A stretch of 12,036 nt of DNA from Planctomycetaceae bacterium. GTDB taxonomy: Bacteria > Planctomycetota > Planctomycetia > Planctomycetales > Planctomycetaceae. The notes under the pieces were generated by a model. The model was not told where the DNA came from. It saw only the letters and a program-made list of their open reading frames with translations, and made no database searches. The translations under genes and the position numbers were made by a program. Each line of letters opens with the position of its first letter. Position 1 is the first letter of the stretch. Shown here piece after piece: positions 6,295 to 12,036 of the stretch. The stretch lies in contig JAGQQB010000062.1 of the NCBI GenBank assembly GCA_020426425.1, positions 1-12,036 on the forward strand, read 5' to 3'.

Positions 6295-8880
6295 ATGTTG
6301 AAAGCGCTGTTACCTGTCGCCTTGCTCGCCTCCGTTCTCGGGCTATCACTCCTGGCGATCTCACAGGATGGGGACGATACCTCTGTCGAGTTCGCGGTGC
6401 TCAACGAACAGAACTGGGACCAGTTCGTGCCTGAGGGCAAAGAAGTCGATGCCATCTACGGTGACATCGTGCTACGGAACAAGCATGTGGTCGCGGTGAT
6501 CGCCCAACCGCTGGCATCGCGCAACGCGAACATGACGGTCCGTCAGGTGGGGGGCTGTCTGATCGACTTCACTACACGGGAGCACCAGAGCGATCAACTG
6601 AGTTGCTTCTATCCCGGTCAACGGGACTACCCGTACAGCAGTTGGACGGCAGCCACGGCCACCGAGAACAGCATCACGATCATGCCGGACCAGCAGCGTC
6701 GCAGCGGACATGTGTCGGTCACTGTTCGCTCAGAGGGGAACGCGACCCGACCCACGGTTGAGACAACGTACGAACTGGGAGCAGATGACCAGGTCCTGAA
6801 GGTCTCAAGCCGCTACTCGCATTCCACTGGCGCGCCGATCCTTGTCACATTGCAAGACGATATGCGGATCGATGGAGGCAAGGAAGATCTCGCAAAGTCC
6901 CCCAACGGCACGCATGATTGGTACTGGGCGGAGGATCGTTACTGGGGTCAGGCTTACGGATTCCGCGCGACGGGTTACAAGGTGCAGTCCAACAGCGATT
7001 CTCGGCGGGGGCATCTCACGTATCTGGGGAAGGGGAGTCAGGACATGATTACCCTGAAGGCCGGTGGCGAGTTTGTGCTACGGCGTGAACTTGCCTGTGG
7101 GCGCGACCGTAGTCAGGCGCGCGGGGCGTATGCCCGGACTGATGGTGAGTCGGTCATCCTCGTTACACTGACGATTCAGGACGCCGCCGCACTGCCACTG
7201 GCCGATGCGGAACTCATTGTGCGTGATGCCGAAGGCGTCGTCAGTCACAGCCGTGCCGATGCACAAGGTTTGGTTGCCGTGCAACTGCGTCCCGGCAGCT
7301 ATACGGCACAGGTCAACGTGTATGGCCAGCAGGTTCTCGAACAGGGCGAGTTTGTCGTGACCGACGAAACCCGCATGTGCGCCATTCAGGCAACCGCCTA
7401 TTCGCCTGGAACGCTGTCGGTCAACGTGACCGATACCGCCAACCGGCGTGGACTCCCCTGCAAGGTCGAAATCATTGGACTTGATCCCACCCCCACACCT
7501 GACTTCGGCCCGGAGACGGGTGAGTTTGCCGTCAGGAACTTGCGTTACGCTCCCCATGGAGCATTCCGACTGCATCTTGCGCCGGGCCGGTATCAGCTGA
7601 TTGCCAGCCACGGTCCCGAGTACGATGCCGCGTTCGAGGAGGTCGAAGTCATCGCTGAAGAGGCGACGCAATTTACCACACAACTCGCGCGACACGTCGA
7701 GACCACCGGCTGGATCAGCAGCGACTTCCACAGTCACAGTTCTCCCTCTGGTGACAACACCGGCAGTCAACTCGGTCGCGTGCTCAACTTGGTGTGTGAA
7801 CACATCGAGTTTGCCCCTTGTACTGAGCACAACCGCATCACCACGTATCAGCCGCACATTGACTCGCTCGACATCGCCCCGTTTCTGTCGTCGGTCACTG
7901 GCATGGAACTGACTGGTTCGCCTTTGCCACTGAATCATCAGAACGTCTTCCCACTCCATTACCATCCACACCACCAAGATGGCGGCGGACCGCAGACCGA
8001 TACCGACATTGAAAAACAGATGCAGCGCCTCGCCGCCTGGGACAACGGGAGTGAGAAGCTGATTCAGCAGAACCATCCCGATGTCGGCTGGTTGGTCTAC
8101 GACCGGGATGGCAATGGGGAAGCCGATGGCGGTTATGCGGACTCCGTCGCCCTGATTGATGTCATGGAGATTCACCCCATCGAAACGATCCTGCGCAGCG
8201 GCGAAGCCGATGGGATCAATGCCGACGAAGCGAAGGGGAACCGGATCTTCAAGTGGTTGCAACTGCTCAATCAGGGGTACCGCATTCCGGGTGTCGTCAA
8301 CACCGATGCACACTACAACTTCCATGGCTCCGGCTGGCTGCGAAACTGGATCGCCTGTTCGACTGACGATCCTGCCCAAATCGACCCCATGGAAATCGTG
8401 CATGCCTCGGAAGATGGCCGCGTGGTGATGTCAAACGGCCCGTTTCTGAAGGTCAGCGCCAGCGCGCCAGGCGCAAAGCCAGTCACCGCTGGTCAGGATC
8501 TCGTCGCGAAAGATGGAAAGGTCACGCTCGATATCAGCGTGCAGTGTCCCAACTGGCACGATGTCGATACGGTGTTCGTGCTCGTGAACGGGCGTGCCAG
8601 CGAGTCGTTGACCTTCACGCGGGACAGCCATCCGCAGTTGTTCCGCACGAGCGGCGCGTTACGGTTTGAGCACCAGGTCGCGGTGCCCCTCGACTCAGAT
8701 GCTCATCTCGTCGTCGCGACAGGGGGAACCAACTCGACACTGGGACCAGTGATGGGCCCTTCCGGCGGTAAAATGAAACCTGCCGCACTCGCCAACCCCA
8801 TCTACGTCGACATCGATGGCAATGGCTTCACCGCCAACAAAGACACGTTGGGGCGACCGCTGCCGGTTAAAGGAGACTGA
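6295..8880 (+). CDS. Secreted CehA/McbA-family metallohydrolase with PHP domain
   Basis: An 861-residue exported hydrolase. A Sec signal peptide (MLK, then a hydrophobic run to about residue 24) supports ATG 6295; an in-frame TTG at 6259 would bury it behind 12 polar residues. Residues 30-290 form a beta-rich N-terminal region. Residues about 295-355 and 370-460 look like carboxypeptidase-regulatory-like beta sandwiches (LRPGSYTAQVNV; LAPGRYQLIASH). The PHP-type metal site follows: HxH in DFHSHSS (His479, His481), EHN (Glu511, His512), His594 in QNHPD, EIHP (Glu625, His627) and NTDAH (Asp671, His673). Acidic EF-hand-like loops occur at 603-616 and 839-850 (DIDGNGFTANKD). The group is named after carbaryl/carbamate hydrolases, but most planctomycete members have unknown substrates, probably phosphoesters or other esters. 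It stands alone on its strand between two repeat-rich gaps. Confidence 0.9.
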   Translation: MLKALLPVALLASVLGLSLLAISQDGDDTSVEFAVLNEQNWDQFVPEGKEVDAIYGDIVLRNKHVVAVIAQPLASRNANMTVRQVGGCLIDFTTREHQSDQLSCFYPGQRDYPYSSWTAATATENSITIMPDQQRRSGHVSVTVRSEGNATRPTVETTYELGADDQVLKVSSRYSHSTGAPILVTLQDDMRIDGGKEDLAKSPNGTHDWYWAEDRYWGQAYGFRATGYKVQSNSDSRRGHLTYLGKGSQDMITLKAGGEFVLRRELACGRDRSQARGAYARTDGESVILVTLTIQDAAALPLADAELIVRDAEGVVSHSRADAQGLVAVQLRPGSYTAQVNVYGQQVLEQGEFVVTDETRMCAIQATAYSPGTLSVNVTDTANRRGLPCKVEIIGLDPTPTPDFGPETGEFAVRNLRYAPHGAFRLHLAPGRYQLIASHGPEYDAAFEEVEVIAEEATQFTTQLARHVETTGWISSDFHSHSSPSGDNTGSQLGRVLNLVCEHIEFAPCTEHNRITTYQPHIDSLDIAPFLSSVTGMELTGSPLPLNHQNVFPLHYHPHHQDGGGPQTDTDIEKQMQRLAAWDNGSEKLIQQNHPDVGWLVYDRDGNGEADGGYADSVALIDVMEIHPIETILRSGEADGINADEAKGNRIFKWLQLLNQGYRIPGVVNTDAHYNFHGSGWLRNWIACSTDDPAQIDPMEIVHASEDGRVVMSNGPFLKVSASAPGAKPVTAGQDLVAKDGKVTLDISVQCPNWHDVDTVFVLVNGRASESLTFTRDSHPQLFRTSGALRFEHQVAVPLDSDAHLVVATGGTNSTLGPVMGPSGGKMKPAALANPIYVDIDGNGFTANKDTLGRPLPVKGD

Positions 8881-8884
8881 GGGG

Positions 8885-9036
8885 GAAATCCGAAGCACGA
8901 AGCACGAAATTCGAAACAAATCCGAAATCCAAAGGACCGAAACATCGCTTGGCGGTACGTGATCGATCGGTGTGATCCCCTTTCTGATTTCGGTCCTTCT
9001 GATTTGTTTCGGATTTCGAATTTCGGATTTCGTGCT
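8885..9036. repeat. Long imperfect palindrome of CGAAATCC-like units
   Basis: Starting 5 bases after the metallohydrolase stop, the left arm (8885-8942) and right arm (8988-9036) are imperfect reverse complements. They share exact blocks GAAACAAATC and AAGGACCGAAA, plus GCACGAAAT-type units, with small insertions of a repeated ATCCGAA unit. The loop is about 45 bases. The arms are AT-rich compared with the genes. The left arm also has a tandem GAAGCAC. No gene is credible here; the palindrome resembles dispersed intergenic elements and could fold into a large transcript hairpin that ends metallohydrolase transcription. Confidence 0.75.
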
Positions 9037-9074
9037 TACTCACCACACCGCACTCAAAGACAGCGTGCCAACCC

Positions 9075-9431
9075 GGATGATTCACCACGGAGACACGGAG
9101 ACACGGAGAGTTGGTGGGATCTGATGGACCCGGAATGACGTGAGTTGAGATGGAGAGGGCATCTCCTGCGAACAACGGGGTGCGTCCGGCAAATGGTGGT
9201 CGTACCCGACGCTGCCAGCGTCGGAGTCGTTTGTCGTTGGACTTCCATAATGATTGGCGGAACTGACCACCATCCAGCGGACGCACCCGCGAACAGCCTG
9301 CCTCTGACTGTGAGTGGAGATTCTCAGATTGTCGTGCCAAGACTCCGCGTTTCCAGCGCTCTCCACCAACCTGTGGATCTCCATGCAACCTCTGCCTCTC
9401 CGTGCCTCAGTGTCTCCGTGGTGAATCATCC
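9075..9431. repeat. Inverted-repeat element with 36-bp arms (MITE-like)
   Basis: The left arm 9075-9110 and right arm 9396-9431 are reverse complements at 34 of 36 positions; both contain ACCACGGAGACAC and GGATGATTC at the outer end. Pairing continues inward with TTGGTGG (9111-9117) and CCACCAA (9363-9369), after a 26-base insertion in the right arm. The right arm ends 3 bases from the stop codon of the small membrane protein gene. No transposase or other gene lies inside, so this would be a non-autonomous element or a dispersed palindromic repeat. No target-site duplication is evident. Confidence 0.75.
9178..9288. repeat. Inner inverted repeat with central hairpin, nested inside the larger element
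   Basis: A second pair of arms, 9178-9201 and 9265-9288, matches at 20 of 24 positions (GGGTGCGTCCG and ATGGTGGTC blocks). Between them is a perfect hairpin, CCGACGCT / AGCGTCGG with a three-base loop, at 9206-9224. The whole unit sits inside the 9075-9431 inverted repeat, which suggests one element inserted in another or a multi-arm folded structure. No protein-coding frame here resembles a real protein. Confidence 0.65.
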
Positions 9432-9434
9432 GTG

Positions 9435-9716
9435 CTACCAAAAGATCCACAGCCGCACGTAGTAATCGAGCAGGTCACCAAATGGTGGGAAGCGTTCGGC
9501 CAGTTGCCACAACGGTTCATAGAACAGGGCGATCCAGTAGGAGCCGTTGGCGAACTTGCCGATGTACCAATGCCAGTACATCGGTCCGATCGACAGGATG
9601 TAGAGCATCCAGAAGATGAAGCCCCATTCGAATGTGATCAGCCAGCCGGGCGTGTCTGGTGTCTCATCGGTTGGCTCGAAATTCGGCGGGGTCGCAGTTT
9701 GGTCCACATCGGACAT
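9435..9716 (-). CDS. Small Trp-rich membrane protein, function unknown
   Basis: A 93-residue protein with a polar, acidic N-terminus (1-24, MSDVDQTATPPNF...), a hydrophobic helix at about 25-47, a second less clear hydrophobic stretch at 55-72, and a C-terminus ending RLWIFW. Nine tryptophans and many tyrosines make it unusually aromatic, as in interfacial membrane proteins. I do not recognise a family. Its ATG overlaps the stop codon of the M28 peptidase gene as TGATG, a sign of translational coupling. An ATG in frame at 9761 is possible but would lie within the peptidase gene. The stop codon is 3 bases from the end of a 36-bp inverted-repeat arm. A role with the peptidase at the membrane is plausible but unproven. 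Confidence 0.72.
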   Translation of the reverse strand: MSDVDQTATPPNFEPTDETPDTPGWLITFEWGFIFWMLYILSIGPMYWHWYIGKFANGSYWIALFYEPLWQLAERFPPFGDLLDYYVRLWIFW

Positions 9717-11020
9717 CAGAACACCGTGAACAAGAGGATTTGCGCAGCCCTGATGAGCCACGTTCGTTCGTCGTAGGAAATCCTTCCCTGGCGTACGGCG
9801 TAACCGGTCTTGGCGTGCAACTGAGACACGAAGACACGATGCACGGAACCCAGCGGAAACTCTCCGGTCTCATCGGCCTGCAACAACACACCAGTCACAC
9901 GATGCATGGTCTGAGCATCGATCAGATCGCGAGGATCGCGCCAATGCCACTGAGGGACTTGTTCCAGCCGGCTCAGTTGCAACGTCAGTCGGCCAATCAA
10001 GGTGGAGACATCTGCCAACTTGTCATAGTCCACCCGATCTGGCGTGTCGCGTGGGGTGTGATAGTCAGGGTGCTCGCCGGTCGAAAAGAACAGGAAGGGG
10101 ATCTCTTGATCGCGGAACGGACCGTAGTCGCTGCGCGTACCCACCATGTCGGCGCCCAGCAGTGCGAGCTCAAGCCGCGACGTGGGGTTGCAGGCATCAA
10201 CGGTCGTTCGCAACTCCGGCGCATGCTCCGAACCGATCACAAACACGGACCGCATCGGCAGGTTTCCCAACGAGCGTCCCAACATGTCGGCCGTCAGGAA
10301 AAAGCGGATCTGTTCCAGTTCACAGGGAGGATGCGAAACGAACCACCGCGATCCCCACAGTAGCCGCTCTTCGAAATCGAAGGCCACGAAGGCAATGTTA
10401 CGGCTGGGCCGTTGCGGTGATGCGGCAATTGCACGAGCAACCTCCAGCAGCATTGCGACGCCGGTCGCATTGTCGTCCGCACCAGGATAGATCACCCCCT
10501 CGCGCATTCCGAGATGGTCGTAGTGCGCGCTGAGGATGATCCATTCCTCACGCAGATTCGGATCGCTGGCGGGAATGTACGCCCCCAAATTCGCGCCCAC
10601 AATTACAGGGCGTTCGTCGTCGATATGGCGCCAGTCCGGAATGCGTTGCAGGAACGACTCCCCGAACAGCGGCTGTAAACCTGCTTGCTGGAACTGCCGC
10701 AGAATGTACTCTCGTGCAAGCTCCTTTCCCCGAGCGCCTCGCCCCATCAGCTCTGGTGAGGCCAGAAACTCGACATGAGATCGCACCTGGGCTGCCTCAA
10801 GCTGCAACTCAGGATACAACAGACGCACCGGCACCGGCGGTGCGGGAGGACACGGTTCGCGCTGTATGGCGAACAGCGGCGTGTTAGCCAACAGCAGGCA
10901 AGTGAACGCAACCAGTCTCCGGCGGTTCCCGGTGGCTCGGCATCTTCGGGCAGATGTTCCTTCGCCGCCGGTTGCATGCAGCAACGTCACGGCCACTGGT
11001 CTGCCCTCGCTCGATCCCAT
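9716..11020 (-). CDS. Secreted M28-family zinc peptidase (aminopeptidase-like)
   Basis: A 434-residue M28 peptidase expected to remove N-terminal residues from peptides outside the cytoplasm. The five metal and catalytic positions are visible: His166 in SAHYDHLG, Asp182 in PGADDNATG, Glu217/Glu218 in FDFEE (catalytic base and ligand), Asp245 in TADMLG, and His321 in DYHTPRDTPD. Residues 36-53 (LVAFTCLLLANTPLFA) form a hydrophobic export segment after an Arg cluster (GNRRR). The start is uncertain: ATG 11020 gives a long polar leader, the open frame continues to a TTG at 11119, and GTG codons lie a few residues after 11020. It lies downstream of the YkgJ-like gene, and its TGA overlaps the ATG of the small membrane protein. 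The C-terminal 100 residues beyond the catalytic domain have no recognised fold. Confidence 0.9.
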   Translation of the reverse strand: MGSSEGRPVAVTLLHATGGEGTSARRCRATGNRRRLVAFTCLLLANTPLFAIQREPCPPAPPVPVRLLYPELQLEAAQVRSHVEFLASPELMGRGARGKELAREYILRQFQQAGLQPLFGESFLQRIPDWRHIDDERPVIVGANLGAYIPASDPNLREEWIILSAHYDHLGMREGVIYPGADDNATGVAMLLEVARAIAASPQRPSRNIAFVAFDFEERLLWGSRWFVSHPPCELEQIRFFLTADMLGRSLGNLPMRSVFVIGSEHAPELRTTVDACNPTSRLELALLGADMVGTRSDYGPFRDQEIPFLFFSTGEHPDYHTPRDTPDRVDYDKLADVSTLIGRLTLQLSRLEQVPQWHWRDPRDLIDAQTMHRVTGVLLQADETGEFPLGSVHRVFVSQLHAKTGYAVRQGRISYDERTWLIRAAQILLFTVF

Positions 11021-11131
11021 TCTGCTCAGTTTCCCTACCCCGAAGCACACGTCATATGGCAGACGGCACGCAATCGATGCAACAGCGCGCACGAACCTGC
11101 ATCGTAGTGCGACCACCAAGTCGGGAACAGA

Positions 11132-11557
11132 TCAGTTGATGCCGCACAAACGGCGGTAGATCAAACACCCCGGACTATTCAGTTCAAACACGCGACATGT
11201 CGATGGCCGCCATTCGTAGAACCGACATTGTAGTGACTCCGAATCGAGCCACACGCACGCGCTATCGGTCGGCCGAGTTCCGGCGGCGGACTCGTCCAGA
11301 TACAACTGCAAGAGTTCGCGAGCAACATCAGGCAGCTGATCTAACCGCTCGGCATCATCGGCGAAACTGGGATCGTTGCGGAAATGCAAATTGCGCTCCA
11401 GGGCGACATAGTCGGGCGGAGCACCCTGCCTGGAACAGCATGCACCACAATCAGTGCATGAGGCGACGATCGGCAAATCGGCGAATTCGGGCGGCAGCTG
11501 AGCATTTCCGGCCACCGGGCCCGCCGAATCACTGGGACTACTCGACGTCGCGGTCAT
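11132..11557 (-). CDS. YkgJ-family cysteine-cluster protein
   Basis: A 141-residue probable metal- or Fe-S-binding protein of the YkgJ (CxxCxxCC) family, whose reaction is unknown. The cluster is complete: CTDCGACC at residues 34-41, then Cys101 and Cys111 (CVWLDSESLQC), FYEWRPSTC (Cys121), Cys131 and Cys138. The RPxxCR motif is a family hallmark. It is probably cytoplasmic; no signal peptide is seen. The frame is open to an ATG at 11662, which would add 35 residues without family similarity (MHFHRRSASAPVDW...), and neither start has a good ribosome-binding site, so the start is uncertain. The M28 peptidase frame follows; its preferred ATG lies about 110 bases after this stop. The genes share a strand and are likely co-transcribed. 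Confidence 0.88.
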   Translation of the reverse strand: MTATSSSPSDSAGPVAGNAQLPPEFADLPIVASCTDCGACCSRQGAPPDYVALERNLHFRNDPSFADDAERLDQLPDVARELLQLYLDESAAGTRPTDSACVWLDSESLQCRFYEWRPSTCRVFELNSPGCLIYRRLCGIN

Positions 11558-12036
11558 GGAATTGAGGAACTGGTGAAAGGAAACAGCCTGCCCGCCAGCA
11601 GGTTCGTCAAACTCGCTGGTCCAGTCAACGGGAGCCGACGCAGACCGACGGTGAAAATGCATCGCGCAATTGGTGATCGTACCCGATGCCTGTGGCGTCG
11701 TTGGCGTTCATCTGCTGATAACGCCAGCGATGCGCAAGATGTAACCGCCGTTCGTCAGTCTCGTAGACTGGGATAGCTGGTCGGCGTATCCAGCGTTTCA
11801 GGTCGATTGTTGTATGCTGGGTCTAGCCAAAATCAGAGGGAAGGTCAACAAGGTGTTGCGACTCGATCTGACTGTGCTCAAACCAGCCTACGTCGCTGTG
11901 AATTTGGATTGATGAGAGCGACGTTCAGTGGCACATTGGTCGGGCACTGCAGCCACAGGATCGTTCGTCGTGCGTTTTCACTGCAAATGGAATCATCCCC
12001 GTCTGTGAAACACATCTGAGCAAACAACTTGTCGCG
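11558..12036. other. About 480 bases without a supported gene
   Basis: If the YkgJ gene starts at 11557, the rest of the window holds no convincing coding region. Short open frames on the + strand (for example a TTG-started one at 11807-12019) have no family-like features and no ribosome-binding site. Visible structures are a 7-bp stem TGGCGTT / AACGCCA (11702-11726, 11-base loop) and a 6-bp stem CAGTCT / AGACTG (11756-11770). The region should contain the promoter of the - strand operon. Confidence 0.5.
11820..11848 (-). promoter_or_regulatory. Weak candidate promoter for the YkgJ-peptidase operon
   Basis: On the - strand TTGACC (11843-11848) is followed after 17 bases by TAGACC (11820-11825). 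The -35 match is 5 of 6 but the -10 only 3 of 6, and the site is about 260 bases upstream of the chosen start. It is the best pair I saw in the gap, but chance is a real alternative. Confidence 0.2.

Noticed and set aside
7078..8403. Long open frame (441 codons) on the - strand inside the metallohydrolase gene
   Set aside because: It is antisense to conserved PHP motifs, has no family-like features, and is the mirror effect of a GC-rich coding strand.
8867..9388. Frames within the 8881-9434 repeat region
   Set aside because: The translations are products of palindromes (His/Arg/Ser-rich, repeated words) and lack start signals; such spurious proteins are common over dispersed repeats.
9659..10363. 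234-codon + strand frame opposite the M28 peptidase
   Set aside because: Antisense to the metal-ligand motifs of the peptidase; no recognisable domain.

Overview
The window looks like a chromosomal segment of a moderately GC-rich planctomycete (Planctomycetota). This is inferred from the gene mix: a nuo operon end, a soluble eukaryotic-type Ser/Thr kinase, a leucine-rich-repeat lipoprotein, a secreted CehA/McbA-type PHP metallohydrolase, a YkgJ cysteine-cluster protein and a secreted M28 peptidase. The gaps also carry palindromic, apparently mobile or dispersed repeats of a kind common in these genomes. No rRNA, tRNA, CRISPR array, complete insertion sequence or prophage gene was seen.

Layout. 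Positions 1-3772 (+ strand) hold the C-terminal half of NuoN (complex I), a small helical protein that may be ferritin-like, a kinase and two small helical proteins of unknown function. The kinase and the gene after it look lower in GC than nuoN, so this part may be an accessory cassette appended to the nuo operon. A strong hairpin at 3780-3803 separates it from convergent genes.

Positions 3835-5962 (- strand) hold, in transcription order, an LRR lipoprotein, a four-helix membrane protein (DUF4149-like) and an IscA/HesB-type Fe-S carrier. Positions 5963-6294 are a divergent intergenic region with inverted and shuffled repeat modules. Positions 6295-8880 (+) encode the large secreted metallohydrolase. 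Positions 8881-9434 contain no credible gene and are built almost entirely of palindromes and nested inverted repeats.

Positions 9435-11557 (- strand) look like one operon: YkgJ-type protein, then M28 peptidase after a short gap, then a Trp-rich small membrane protein whose ATG overlaps the peptidase stop codon (TGATG). From 11558 to the window end no gene can be supported.

The most distinctive points are the kinase plus two orphan helical proteins downstream of nuoN, the coupled M28 peptidase / Trp-rich membrane protein pair, and the nested inverted-repeat island at 8885-9431. None proves a new system. Most genes are recognisable family members, and functions given for the small proteins are inference.
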